Source: Wuchereria bancrofti (taxonomy: Eukaryota > Nematoda > Chromadorea > Rhabditida > Onchocercidae). Taken from it: DNA of 64,000 nt. The stretch is taken from positions 2,114,402 to 2,178,401 of the forward strand of contig SSBO01000007.1 of NCBI GenBank assembly GCA_005281725.1, read 5' to 3'. The position numbers were made by a program, and so were the translations under genes. This document shows positions 38,801-53,800 of the stretch, piece by piece. The first letter of the stretch is position 1, and every line of letters starts with the position of its first letter. The notes under the pieces are model-generated. The model was not told where the DNA came from, made no database searches, and saw nothing but the letters and a program-made list of their open reading frames with translations.

Positions 38801-41800
38801 GGAGGAACAAAGAAAATATAAAGACATTCCTTGTAGCTCACAACATTGAAGCTTTTAGTAAACAACTTTTACATTTATCCTTGTGTTAGAATATTGTCAT
38901 GAGCATTTATCCCGGAAGCGGCATAAGATGTTGCATTGGTTACTTGACCATTTTTAGCCTCTGTACTATTATTGAGCAAGATAACCTATTCTTGACTTAA
39001 TTAAATTAAGGAAAAGAGAAGCTGTTATGTTTTTTTGCCTAATATTATCGATCTTTCTCATCTCACATTACGGTAAGAGCGATGTCGAATTCTTCAGGAG
39101 TGTGCGAATTTATCATTTTTAACTGCACGAATCTATACAATATTTTTATGAAAAATTAAGTTTCACACCAATTCCTTGAAATTTTTCTGAATATTTTCTT
39201 ATGTAACTGATAGAATTGTTTGAAATTATCAACATATTTTGCTGAAAGCACAAATTATTCAATTATTCAGTGATTTTCAAACTTAAGTTACCTTTGATAT
39301 TTTGTGGTATGAATTCAGTAATAAGAAAAAATCTAATCGAAAAGTTTATTGTCTTATCAGTTCTCTCGTTTTAATTTTATAATTGCTAGCTTTTTAATAA
39401 GATTGTCTGAAGATGTTCGTTTTTTCAGATGAACGAGACGCGATTCAAAAGAAAACATTCACAAAATGGGTGAATAAACACCTCGGCAAGGTCAATTTTT
39501 TATTGAAAAAAATTTATTTCCTTTAGCATTGAACTTTAAACATTTGAAGCCTTCTTGAAATTTTTTAATTTTGAATTTTGGAGACGACAACTGAGACCAG
39601 TGTAAATAATTGGAATGAATATTTGACGCATTCTTATTTCTTTCTTTTTCCTCCTTCTGTTTGTTTCTCAAGAAAACTAATCAAAAAAAAAATTTTCATT
39701 TTTAAGCAGCGTAATGCAAAATCATTCAGTGTGAATGGCTTTGTAATTAATAGCTCTATAGGAAGAAGTTTTCTGTATATAAAATCTGGTCTATAGTGGC
39801 ATTCAGAAAGATGGCCATGCAGTTTTAAGCTTGCAGTTTTCCGAAAAGTTACACGTATTTTTACCGTTTTTATCCATGACTACATACAACTTATGTTGAA
39901 GAAATTGGCGACTTCGGCTTCGAAAAGTAGATAGATCTATTTCAGGTACACTTGTGGAAATACTGAATCTTTATTAGTGAATTGTAGATTGTATTAAATG
40001 CTCTCTTATTGCAGCTGTCTTTCAATTGTCCTATTATCCGATGATTTAGAAATTTAGAAAGAATTAAGTGGTTGGTGAGTATAAATAGATACTACACTTG
40101 CAGTGTTCTGTAAGTATTTATTTTATCCTTCCACTAGGAAACGTTTTTGAAATAGCGAAAGTTGGATACTAAAGTACTGTACATGGAGAATATATGCAGT
40201 TAATGAAACAGCAGTTGTAGGAATTCCAACAAAAAAAGTGCAGTTGGCCGCAGCAAAAGTATATTAAAATGATGATAGGTGTTAAAAAATTCAATGTCCA
40301 ATGTAATTTCTTTCACATGACCTTTATAAAAGCAAATATTAAATGATTCGCTTCTCGTCCCATGGTATTTTCTTATTATACATGTCTGTAATGTAACGTT
40401 AACGTCATTATGATCATTTCTTTCTTTTCAAATTCTTTTGTTTGTTATTTGGGAAGAATAGGAGCAATTTTCTGGAACACTCTGCATATAAAATATATGA
40501 AAAAAGAATCTCACAGCTGTTTTTGTCTAATACGAATTTTTCTGGAAAAGTGAAGTATTTCAAGAGCATTTTTCTATTCTTTCCTGATCTCTGTTATTGT
40601 ATCTGCCACCTTTCAAAACATTCAATTACTCAATTTGTTTTTTAAGAAAAACTTTTTTTCTGCAGACTGGTCTACATGTGGAAGATCTCTTTGTTGATCT
40701 CACCGATGGATACAATCTCATTGCATTGCTGGAGGCACTTTCCGCTGAGAAGCTGGTATGCATTCATCATAATAACACAGTTAGGGATTTTATTAGGACT
40801 AAATTTCTACATTTCTTTTTTATCTTCTATTACTCATACAGTAATACAGATCGACCCGCATTTTTCAACGCACTTTTGCATTTTTTATATGAATTGCTTA
40901 AAATAATACTGCATAAAAATTGTATTCCAAGCTAATTTTCCAGTACTTCTTTTACATTTTTGTATCAGTGCTATCACCATTAACTGCACCAAAAGTAAAG
41001 TGACATTGGTTCTAGCGACTGAGCAATTAAGAAAGCAAGAAAAGTTAACTATTCGGAGGTGGGGGGGGACAAAATGAGGAAAGTTTGGAGAGAAAAAACA
41101 AGAATATCGTGTTCGAGTCTTCGTTTTTCTGAAAGTTCTAATATTTTTATTAGTCGCTAACCGACACTGTTGTTGGTGATCGTTTTAAAAATTTTCAAAA
41201 TATTATTTATTTATTTTTATTTGTCTGGTTTCATGCATTATTAGTAAAACTAATACCGTTCTTACTAATTTTGAGCATAACAGGTTAAGTGAGCTTTAGC
41301 TCATTACCACAGAAATTTTTATTTTGATTAAATTTCCACTTTATGATTCTTCATTTGTCAACAAATTCATCGCGAACTAAACTTTCCTCATTTTCGTCCC
41401 CCACTTTCGATGACTCATCTTTTGAACGCGTTATTTGACAGCACAAAAAGCTTGTTTCTTTAGAAAACAAAACTTTCTGTTTTCGAAAGAAAAATTAATT
41501 AATCAGTCAATCAGTTTTTGTGCTCCATAAATTAACCAGTAACCTGTTCTTATATTGAAGTGCTACAAAAGTTCATACAGCTTCTACGCCTTCTGTGCGA
41601 TTGGAATTCCTTCACAAGAGAGCACAACCAATTAATATTTATAAATCATTTCGTTGAAAAATTCCATGTATTTTCTGTAGATTTCATATCTGACAATTAA
41701 GAAAATCCTTGAAGGAATGTTAAATTTCAGATGGACAGCTTTAAATAAATAAATGCATAAGTCAACAGGAATAAATGAGTTTCGTATAGTTCTATTGGAT

Positions 41801-44800
41801 GATTTATAAATATTAATTAGTCTTTTTTAATAAAAATATTAATAAATGAGTTTCGTATAATCCTATTGGAATTTTTGGACTAGTCTAAGATTCATTGTAA
41901 CTCTAATTTGCTATTTACTATACCTTGCTTGATAATCCAATAAGACGGGCAGCATGAGTATTTGTTGGAATGTTGTTTCAAAACTTCAAATTTCAGTTTG
42001 AATTTTGGTTTTTTTCAGCCTCGCGAAAATGGGTTTACACGCTTTCATAGGATACAAAATGTTCAATATTGCCTGGATTTTTTGAAAAAGAAAAATGTTA
42101 GTTTTAAATTTGAATTTCAGCTCCATCAGTTAATTTTCACTTTGGAAATCATAACATATTATTGTAAAGTGCGATTCCTATATATCAGGCTTTACTGGAA
42201 ACCCATATCTTTTTATAAGTTAAGTACTCTAAGTTGATTCCGTTCAATTTAAAATTTAATGATTTTCAATTCCAGATAAAAACCGTCAATATTCGACCAG
42301 AAGATATTGTGGAGGGAAGTCCAAAGTTGACTTTAGGACTTATCTGGACGATTATTTTAAACTTCCAAGTTTCTGTAATCAAGCAACGTCAACGCGAAGC
42401 TTCTGGTTGTCAGGTGTGCTATTACGTCATTTCAGCTACTTTTTTAGATTATGATGAAATATTTTATTGAAAAGGACAAAGCAGTCAGACGTAGTGATTT
42501 AGACCTTTTTAAATATTCTTATATGTTTAGCGGTATCTTATTTTCATGCTCCTTCCTTTTGTAAAGGGTTTCATTACATTTTCTTGAATAGACTGTTTTA
42601 TTATTTGCTGTTTTCACTTTGCTGTCTACAAGAATAGAAAACATTGAAGATTGTTCAAAATTTAAAGTTAGCAGTAATAGCTATATATATGCTTGGAGTT
42701 TCTGTAAGATTGATTTTATCAAAAACATTTACTGTAACTCTTATCAGGTTTTATTTATAAGTCATTTTAAAGATTAATTTTATGTTAAGAATTTGTCTGT
42801 TTTCGATCTCAGTTGATTTTTTGTTTCCCATTTCCACTACTTTTTAAAATTTTTTTTTTCTTTTTTCAGTCACTTAAGTTTAAACAGCCGCTTCTCAAAT
42901 CATCTGTTTTATTTTTAGTGAATTTCACTCAGATCGTTTGAAGCTGTTTCTCGCTCTAAGAGAAATTTATTTTCTTAAAGATTGAGTGGTACCTTCTAGA
43001 ATGAAAGCCTTGAACATAGCTTCAAGTTGAGGTAGCAGTTTTATTAAGCCCACCAATTTGTCTTTGAGTTTGGGAAATGTAAATTTATGAAATTCCGTTG
43101 AGTAAAGTGAATGAGGATCTGAAAAACTGTAGAATGCATCATTCTACAGAATTTTATAAATTTTACTCTAGTGTTTAATCTGGACATACTTTTCTTAGAT
43201 GAAGAAAAAACATTAAAATATATAAAATTGGGAAATGGAACTGTGATCTAATAATATTTTAATATTCATTTCAACATTTTCATCTGCAATAAAATACATA
43301 CTAGATTTATTGCATTAGAAATATACGGAGGAAAAGAACAATGCATTTTTTTCTTAGTCCAATGAATTTTCTTCTTGTGCTGGTCTTATGCTTTTAACGA
43401 CCATAAAAATAGAATTTTAAGCGGAATTGTTTTGATTTTCATTAATTTTCAAACTTGAATGTGATTCATGAATTGCCATAGCATGAGCTGATCAGTAGAA
43501 ATCGTGGATCGATATACGTGAATGCTCAATTCAATTCTAGTATATATATATATATGAGTGTACTTGAAAGAAGTAATTCACTCTTCCCAAAATTCTTTTG
43601 CATTTAAGAAAAAAATTTATTGAGAAATAAGATAGAGAAAACATATGTGAATGGCGGGGAGAACCAGTTTTTGAATCTGTCGTCAAGCCTTTATGCAGCA
43701 GAGATACAGATTGACTGCTACTAGACCACCTGCCAATACCACAATACAAGAGTGCTCAGAATGCATAACATGAAAAATGACCGAGAATCGGATGGAAGTA
43801 GTGAATAAATAGTTATTGATGGATGATGATTCAGCCAATATGTGAAATAAGGTTACTTTGCACTCTTTCGTTGGAACTAAATTGTTTACATATACATAAT
43901 CTGACTGTTCTACTCGTTACTGTTTGAACGCGATGTTTAAAAAGGATTAGAATTGGGGATGAACAGGAGTAATTAAAGACTGTACTAACGAGAGAATTAA
44001 TGGAGCAAGGAAGAGTAGCAAGAATATTTCGTTCAATAGACAGTTTTGTAAATAGACAGTTATTTGGAAACTGTATCACTTGCTCATTTCAACTAGTACT
44101 TAAGGAATGTTATAATCGGAATAGAGTCTCTCAACTAGGAATCTTTCCCGATATCTGGATCTGGAATCATTTCTATGTTATATGAACCATGAAACGAGAT
44201 CTGTAATAGTTATTAGTGAAGAGTTGCAGCAGTGTTAAAAAGGTTGATCGGTCTATTTCATGCTTGAATTCATTTCTTTGCGATAGATTTGAAGGTGAAA
44301 GGCTCCTTCTCTCTTTTTCCATTCTTTTCAAAAAAGGCTCTCATTAATAGCCTTCAAAACGGTGCATACAATGGTCCGATACTGTTATACTGCTATATGT
44401 GTGTGTGTGTGTCTGTATGTGTATGTGTATATGTGTATATATATTTATGAGGTGTGGTGTGTGGGAGGAGATATTTCGGGGAACGAAGGAAACTGTGATG
44501 CTGCAGGAGGAATACCTTGTAATTGGACAGTAGCAAGGGAAGGAAAGTTCATAGAAGGAAGATCTGTTACATTCAGGGCACCGGTAGTGGGAAAACCTGA
44601 ATAGAGGCGGACCCCAATTTAAGGGATCACCGATGGGAGATGGTATTGAAATACATGCGTTTGTTGTGGCACTATAGAGGAGCTGCTTGCAATAAGCACA
44701 GGCACCGTCCTTAACTGTTCTTCTACTTTTTGCGCCCGATATTACTATTCCTTTCTGTAATAATAATAATAGTAACAGTAGTATTCGATTGCATCAGAAT

Positions 44801-47800
44801 TGCAGCTGCGAATTGCAGCATTTAGTTGAAATAAAATTGAAATCATACTTGAGCACACTGTTTACCGCACCAATCATTTTTTCTCATTTTTAGTTTCGAG
44901 TCGCCCACCGTTGTGTGCTGCTGGTGGGATAACTTTGCTACGTAATTATGGTGCACAAGGGAGTGCTGTGTGTATGTGTGCTATATGTGTGTGCGTGTGT
45001 GTGTTTGTGCGCACATTCCTGTCATATATAAACTATCTGTCTTGTATCATTCCTCCCATATTCTTCTATCTTCAGCTTATTCTTATTCTACGCAACATCA
45101 CAATCATTTGGGTAATGTATAAAGTGTTGCGTTCCTATTCCAAGAAGGCGGAACGTAAGCATGAATTAACTCGATCAACTGCCAACACCACTGAAAAAGT
45201 TAACGGTTATTCGGTAACTGATGCTACTGTTTCATCTCCTATTCACAGTATATCACCATCTTATGGTATCGGTGTTGGCACGATCGTGGAAGATGTACGT
45301 AATGGCCAAGTTGTTCCAATAGATAGAAATGGACGCATTGAAGCTGCATGGCCTGGTGGACAAGCATTCTCGGAGAGTTCTTCCTATGAAGCGCGAGAAC
45401 ATTTTGAGCGTAAAGTTCAGCGTGTTAAGAAAACACGCGGCGAACGAGACAGTAATCGGAAATCTAAGAAAAGCAAAGTTGGTTCTTCCATTTCATTGCT
45501 GTTTTTTACGCTTCACTTAACGGTAAAATAAAAATATATGAATGAAATATGATTTATATAAATATCTCTAATGTTGAAAATAACTTCATAGTATGATTTG
45601 AATTGATGGAAACTATAGTTACATGTATTACTACGTTTTGGACGTTTACTGTGCAGTTAATTTAATTCTTTCTACTGAGCTTATTATTAGTTCAATATGA
45701 AGGATGAATGTCAGACTTCGATATAAAGAATTCGTTTATCTTTTAAATTTGTCCTCGTTCATTATTAATGTTAGTGCAGATGCATACGATTATAGAGATA
45801 CGTGAGCTTGTCGAAAGAAGCAAACGTTGTTTAAACAAGATTTTTGGAATTAAAGCAATAAACTTCAGTTCATTTCTCCATTGTAATCAGATGAATGAAC
45901 CGTTTTCATATTACTTTATATAATGAACAACTTCTCTTTCTTCCTTCATATTTTATAATTATTCACTATAATTAAACGTATACTAATACTAATTTGCTTT
46001 AAGTATCGTAGAATTTTTTACTGTGTTACGACTTTTGAAATTTCTGACATTTTCTCAAAAACACCTTTCTCTTTCATTTTTTTTTTTTTTTGAGATTCAT
46101 ATTCGAAAAATTCTTCCTTAAAATTAATTTGGAAAGTCTTTAGGATTTTTGATGCTTTTTTTGGATTTTAGAAACAGTGTTCGAACATATTTATTTTACA
46201 TGCTTTTGTAATTTCTTCTGTCAAACAAACCGGTCATTTCATGAAGTTCTTTGCAAGGTCTCATCATACTAACTGCCATTTTATTTATTTTTTTCTCACC
46301 CAATATTTCAATATTTTTATGGACACTGTGTTAGTTTTTAGAAATTAATGAAACATGTGAAAAAAAAATGGATCTGCAAGGTAAGCAACTCTGTTTACGG
46401 CAAATTGAGGAAACTGTATGTTGTTGGGAGTGAGAAATAAATCATGTTTGAAAATAAATGCAAACATTACGAAAGTGGCAGGTTAACAAGAATGACGAAA
46501 GAGAAGAGAGGCTAAGAGGATGATGGGCTTAGTACGAGAAGTATCAGCATTATTGGAAGGGATTTTGTTCTTTCGGGTTTCTTTTGCATTGATTGCATGT
46601 GGTATCATAACACAGAACTTTCTAAGATTTTGAACTTTTGCTTAAACATATAAAATAATCTGTCGATTTATTTCCCACTAAAAGTATACTTTTTTTAGGT
46701 GTCAGAAGTACTATCCAGCATAGACGGTGCTTCAGCACGAGATGCTCTACTACAATGGGCGCAAGATGTTACACGCGGATACCCAGGCGTTAATGTCCGT
46801 AACTTTACCAGCAGTTGGAGAGATGGTTTAGCCTTTAATGCCATCCTTCATCGTTATCGACCAAATCTTATACAGTGGAGTAAAGTATGTTGTTTGTCAT
46901 GATTGAGTAATAACCTCTTTCTACTATCAGTCTGATACTTAAAATGACCTCCGTTGCTGATACACAATGCGCATATTTAAATAGGAGAAATTAGGGGAAA
47001 TAGCATGTTGGCTTATAAATGATAGCTGATATCTTCGCTATCCTTCCGGTCACCCATTGGAATAATAACCGGATAGTCTCAATTGTAGCTGAGAAACATT
47101 ACTTCTGGTGTGTTATTTGTAAAGCTTATATAAAAAATTGTGTCGTCAAACAGTTGGTAATTTCAGATAATTGGCGAAGGTGTTTCAGCTCGTGATCGTT
47201 TGAACAATGCATTTGCAGCAGCTGAAAATGAATTCGGTGTATCCAGACTGCTGGATGCAGAAGATGTTGATGTGGATGTGCCGGATGAGAAGAGTATCAT
47301 CACCTATGTCTCTTCCTTATACAACGCTTTGCCACATACTAGTGAATTGAGCAGAGTCAGTTTTATCTTCTTTATTTATAACGTTATAAGTTATTTGAGC
47401 ATCATTCTCGACAGAGTAATTTAATATCCTTGAAAAGGTTAAGAATAAAGGAGGCGCTCATCTTGAACTGTGTTTTTAAGTTGAAAATTTAAAATTTAGT
47501 TAACAAAGAGTGCTGCGAATTTTTCATTTTTAACATAATTGATATGAAAGCGTATCTTCAAGAAAACATTTTGTGGAACTTCTGCTAAGTTGCGATGGAA
47601 CTGATGATATTTGATAGCAGAATAACATTTGTTTGGTAACAGAATAACATTAACTTTTTTTGGAATTGATATGATTATAGGCTAACCTCTATTCTGCATT
47701 TTAATGCATTAATGACTTTAAACCGCAGTCGCTGTTGTGTCTTGTTTTTTGATGTGGAACATTTTCAGTTTTTATAACAGTAAAGTCTTTTTACATGTGA

Positions 47801-50800
47801 ATGGTTTTGAATATTTTTCTTTAATTACATTTTTCGGAGGGAAGATCTCAATTTTGATGTGTTATCATCAAAATGAAGTATTTTTAGAATCCCTTCGGAT
47901 TCTTTAGATTTGTTATTAGATCGAAATATTTACAATTCTAGTACCAGGCTGTTTCACTTATGTGGCATTTGTTACAAATTAAAAGATTGAAAAATGATAG
48001 CTATATATAAATAATAAGCATGTGAGATGCAATTTAAATTGGTAGTCGGAGACGAAACGGTCTTTGAGTAATTAGTTGGATCTTTAAAACTTTTTTTGAT
48101 AATTTGGGTAGGTTGCAAGGGACTCAAGCTAAATAGCTTTTTGCAAAGGAGAATTATCTCTTTCATCATTTTTAGTAATTTGACTAACTGTCGCAGTTTA
48201 CTGAAAATTAAGCTGCTAGTATTTTGATATTAAATTTCCAAAAATATTTTCAAACAATTTGCTAGTAAAAAACTTTCAAGATTTTAAAGTTTTCGTTTAA
48301 ATTTCAAAACTGTTTAATATTGTTTAATTTATGGATGCTGTAAAGGATGGATGATGATGATTATACATACTATTTGCTTCCATTTTTTAAACCATCAATT
48401 GTGCACTGACAATGTTTTGTTCCTCTAAAACTTTCTCTCAGGATGAGTACAGCTTTTGTATGACTAATGGTGTCTTTTTGTGTTTTTTATAAAAATATTT
48501 TTAGATTCTGCAAATTAAGCCGTAAATCCTAAAATTCTGATTCGATTTGAGTGTATGAATTATTTAAAATCATGTCTTAGGGAATTGACTTCCAATTAAT
48601 TTCACTCAACGTCACTAAAATTGTTAACCTTTGTGTTGTGGGATTTCAATGAAGAATTGTGGAACTTCTTGTAAGAAGAAGAGGAATAATTATTTGTTTT
48701 GAAAAAGTAATCAACTTTTTTCGCTTTTAGCTAGAAATGAGTGGTGAAATTGATTTGCCGAAATTTCGGAATGAGATCATTTGGAGCTTCAAAGTAGTTT
48801 ACATGAAACATAGCTGGATTACAACTTCTTAATTTCTAAAACTGTACAACACATTTATTGGTTGTTTTTTTTTTTTTTGCACGTACTTTAATCTATTGCT
48901 CTGGATAGTTTGATGTCGCCAACTAAGATGATAATTGTTGTCATGTTCAGTACGAGGATGTGATGTATGAATATGAACGTGAAGCGGCGGAATGGTTACA
49001 CTGGGTAGAGCGAGCTACCCGTCTGATGGATGATCGTCAATTGCCAACAAATCTGATAGAGTTACGTCGATTAGAACGTGACCTGGAACGATTCAAATCT
49101 GAAGATTTGTCACCAAAAGCACGTGAAAAACAGCGTTTAGCAGATCATTACGCTGAACTTCATCAACTTTTTGAATGTACCGAACATTTGCACATTCCTA
49201 CAGAGCTAAGCACACAAAGTCTAGATCAGTCTTGGCAACGATTACTTCAGTCACTCAACGAACGATTCAGTCTGATCGAAGAGCAAGTCGGAGTTCAGGT
49301 ATTTGAAGATGTCATGATGTGGATCTTTATTATTTATTTTTATTGTTATTCTCTGCATGCTTTGCTATTCACCTTTTCAGCTGGTTTATGTTGCTTTGGT
49401 CCTTCAACTTGTCCAGTTCACTTATTGTTTGTCTCTAACAAAAAGTTCAGACAAGTTTATGCTTTTATCCAACTTTACTTCTGTCACAGATTGGTGACAT
49501 CAGTTTTTCAAAGTGGGTTTGTACACAGTGTAGAAGAGAGCGAAAGTAACAAGAGGAAGATCTTTTAATGGAGTAAGAGAATACCAAATTAAAACATTGT
49601 TGATAGTAATGAACAGAGTACACGCTTTTGATGTGTTTACTTAATAAAAAGCTATTAATATTATCAAACGTTATTCGCAGAGAAAAATGGCATACTTTCA
49701 AGTAGTAAGCCTAATTATCATTTCGATGTATGTATTCCATTAAGTCACCATAGATGTCTTTTATAGCAGCGAGCTGTGTAATCTTTGCCAAAAACAAAAA
49801 GGAGCTAAAGCAATAAGAAAGCTAAATATTTTTCTTTGATCAAGAAAGACTTTTATATTCCCTATATATGTTCAATATCAGAAGTTCCTTTTTTGGCGTT
49901 AATATTCGTTTTCGCTCTTTTGTATTTTTTTTTTATGCATAATTATTGTTCCTTTTCCATATTAATTGTGCTAGCAGTGTGATCTTGGGGAAATACGCTT
50001 CTTTTAGGGATGCTTTCTTCCATTTACGAATTGCCTTTCTACGCTTTATAGCATGTTAAAAAATCGTGCTATTCTTTTTTTGTTTTTGGAAAAAAATGGG
50101 CTCCATGAGTTATATGCCAAAACTAGAAACATTACCATCGTGCGTTAGACATTTGTCTTATTGCGGATTTGACAAACGGTTTAATAAAGTTTATAGTACG
50201 GATGTGATCATTTTTAGATTAGTCGACAGTGCATGTAACTGCTTTTCTTAATGAAGTTCCCCTTATCTTTCCGGATAGACTAATGAAGCCGGCTGTTATT
50301 GAAAATTTTCCATTTTTAGACTTTTCAGGGTTCAACAACTGATATTATTAGTCGATTGGCGCGTGGTATTGGAATAACGAATGAGAAACTGGATCATATT
50401 TTGAACAGAATTGAAGATGCGGAATCACGGAGTTAGTTTTCAGACAAATATTTCTTCCAAGTGAAAAAGGCGTTTACTTTGTGAACCTTAAAAATCAAGT
50501 TTTTTTTCTTATTGTTATACCAAACACATAGTTCATCAGTTATTTATTAACAAATAGAATTTTTGTGAATTCAGCTTATCAACTATTATTTAAATACATA
50601 TTCTTTCCAATAATTACTACTAGAAAGTGTTTAATATCACAGTATTACAGTTGATACATCACGACCAACAGACTTGCAGCGCCTCATTGATGGGATTATT
50701 GATGATCTTATAGCGCTGGAAGCACCGATTAGTGGATTTTTTGAGGATGTAGATCAACTTAAACGCTTGCGTCATTCAGAAGCAAATGATTATTATCAAC

Positions 50801-53800
50801 AGTATGTCTCTCATCCTCGAGAGCAACAGCTTAGTCATTAGAAGAGCAAGATTTATCTCAAAGGATGACTGCATTCTAGACTTCCTTTTAAAAAACATCA
50901 ATATAGTCACACAAATGATGATTTTTCGTCGGTATTACCTGGAGATATTGATGAGAAGTCAGAATACAGTGCTCGTAATCCTTTAAATAGCAAAACCGTT
51001 CGGATTGAAAATACTTTTATTACTAATAACTTTTTTACTAACTTTTCACTTTTTTCAGAATTTATTGTATTTTATAATAATAATAATAATAATTGTTGCT
51101 GTTCAAGTAAAGTTCGAGTAAAGTAAAGTTGTTCTTGTAGGGTATACGGATTAGAACAGCGTCGTCAGGCTTACCTCTCGAGACTGCGGACACAATTTGT
51201 GACACGTCTTGGTATCCGAACGGAACAATTAATGCGAGAGAATGAACAACGACGTGAATCAATACGTCGTACAACGTATGGACGCGTAGAAGATTGCATA
51301 CAATGGGTTCGTTCACGCCTGGTAAGCTGTTTTGTAATCAACATAAGATTGCATTCTCAACAGTTAGGAAAAGGAAAAAAGAGACGTGTTGCCAAGAAGA
51401 AATTTTGCCAAGTTTTAAAATTTGGTAATCCAAATAATTTTTCTCTTTACTAGAATGATTTCAAAACATTGCTGTCTCAGGAGAAGTTATCGGCGATGGA
51501 ATTTGTCGAAGATCTGGAGCAGCTAGAAGGCATGTTTGAAGAACATAAAGTCGATAATCATGAAATACAAGACTTTCGACAGAATGTTGACGAATCTATT
51601 GCTAGACAGGTTATCTAATTTCTTTTTTCGGAATATAAGGTAAATCATCTATTGGAGACAAAATCAGTCGTGATGAAAGTTCTAGAGGGTTGCTTGAAGT
51701 ATTACGGATTTCTGTTCTAGAAATAGTATAACTTTCTACTTGTCGCCACAAATAGAAGGATTTTTGTAGCATAATTTTTAAAGATGTCACGTTATTTGTT
51801 GTTTGGATGGAAAAATTAGGGGTTAAATGGGACATTCTAAATCTCCTGTAAGTTTTTATTATATCTCAGTACTAACAACATATTGACGTGAGCCACTAAC
51901 ATATATCTGACTCAAGTTAACAACTGGTAAAAGTTCGATTTGAGCATTCTTTTTTTGAAATTTTTCCTTCCTGAATAATCCTAACGTTTTCTGAAGTAGT
52001 TGTTATGTCACGATCCGTACTGCATGGTAAATAATACAGTTGATAGTACAGCATTTGTATAAGGGCATCATCGATAGATATTCAACTGGATGAATTGATG
52101 GTCTTTTAATTTTAGTAGGATTTAAGTACATAGGGATTTAAATGACCTTGGTATCGAGTACAACGTGTTGAAAAACTTTATCGTTTTACACACCATCCGC
52201 CAAGGGGCTATTAATTGGCCTTCCACTATTTCTCATTTTCTCTTCTTTCTCCTTTTCCTTCTCTCCTGTTCCGCGTCCGGTCCCCGACTTCTACCTCCTT
52301 CTCTTTGAGAGAAGGTCATTGGCGTTTATTTCGTTCTATCAACTTACCTTCAAGGGGTTTTTCTGTGGATCAAATTGCAATAAATACATTGCGATAAACA
52401 AAGCACATCATTTATTCATACATGTTAATTTCTTAAGAATTTGATAGATTTTTACAAAATGAAAATTTAAAAAACTAAACAAGTTCAAGATTATTTAAAG
52501 CCATCGACTTCATTATTTCCTAGATTGGTAGAGGCTTTTGAGTAATTTTAAATCATAAATTGGTTTTCTACAAAGACTGGTGATTTCCATCTAAAGAATC
52601 ATCAGTACCAAATGGAACATTTATAAAACGAAATAAAATATATATGGATATAATGAATTGCGAAATTATAGTTGAGGTAAACGTATAGTTAGTTATAAAA
52701 GGAAATCTGACAATAAGTTTGGTTATATTATCTGACATTTCATCTTAGAATGAGAATTTAAAAAATAAGAAATAAGTGATTTTCGAAAAAATTTATGGAC
52801 CAAAAATTATTATTCGATTTTGTAGAGTTTATTCTGTTTTCAGGCAGAGATATCTGCGGAAGATACACATGAATATTGCGAACTGCTTAGTATATTGGAA
52901 AGTGAATATCAACAGCTGCGAGATTTATCAGCCGGGCGTATGCTTGATTTGGATACTTTGATTGCGTTTATCCGTGGAGCACAGCATGAAATTGTTTGGA
53001 TCAATGAGAGAGAAGATATTGAAGTTTCTAGAAATTGGTCTGATATCAAACAGCTTGATTTACCAATGCTGCAGAATTATTACAAACAGGTATGCCAACT
53101 TGTATGATTGTGATAAACTGAGTTTCCATGCTAATCCTTGTTTTCTTTTCAATTTAAGATGTTCGAGAAATGGTTTTTGTGGCCGAAAAAGACTTGCTAA
53201 ATATTTAGATTTTAGCTTTCATATTTTGTTATTTAAACTTTTTTTTTTAAGGAATTAGGCATTATTGCAGTTCCGTTTCTTTTCTATAGGACTAAAGTTT
53301 ACGAATGAGTTTGAATTGTGAATATGTTACTGTTGAGGAATGACTATTTATTACATATTATAGGGTAGTTGTGGAGGTATTGGAGATTTTTCAAGTGATT
53401 GATAAAATCATTGATGGTCAGTGAGAAATTTGCATCTCAAATTAGGATTTGATTTGAAAACTCAACTTTTTCCTAGTCTTTAAATTGTCATTGTCAAATA
53501 TCAATACTGATTTTTTTTAGCTCCTTCATGAAATCGAACTTCGAGAGCCACGTTTCAACGACGTGCACAACAAAGGCGCAGCCCTTCTAAATCAAGGTCA
53601 TCCAGCTATTCATGTAATTGAATTTTATCTGAATGCAATGCAGCGGAAGTGGGATTGGTTGTTAGCACTGTCGAAATGTCTCGAACAACACCTTCGCGAT
53701 GCGCTTAACCTCAATTCGGTATGATTTTACAAACGTACGTGTGAGGGTGTCAAAAGGCACAGTATAAGGTTTTGAAAATCCTTTTCTGTTACTAATGGCA

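Larger units (their letters stand above)
32191..39428 (+). other. vab-10 intron 3, with internal promoter
   Basis: About 7.2 kb. Holds the alternative first exon (36810-36942), a TG-type microsatellite (34993-35048) and two short tandem duplications (33671-33727, 36431-36490). The open frame at 35653-36090 has no splice or domain support. Nothing else recognised. Confidence 0.7.

Noticed and set aside
44362..44604. Open frame with Val/Tyr-rich repeat in the CH1-CH2 intron
   Set aside because: Half of it is a TG microsatellite; unlike 45076-45477 it lacks paired splice sites.
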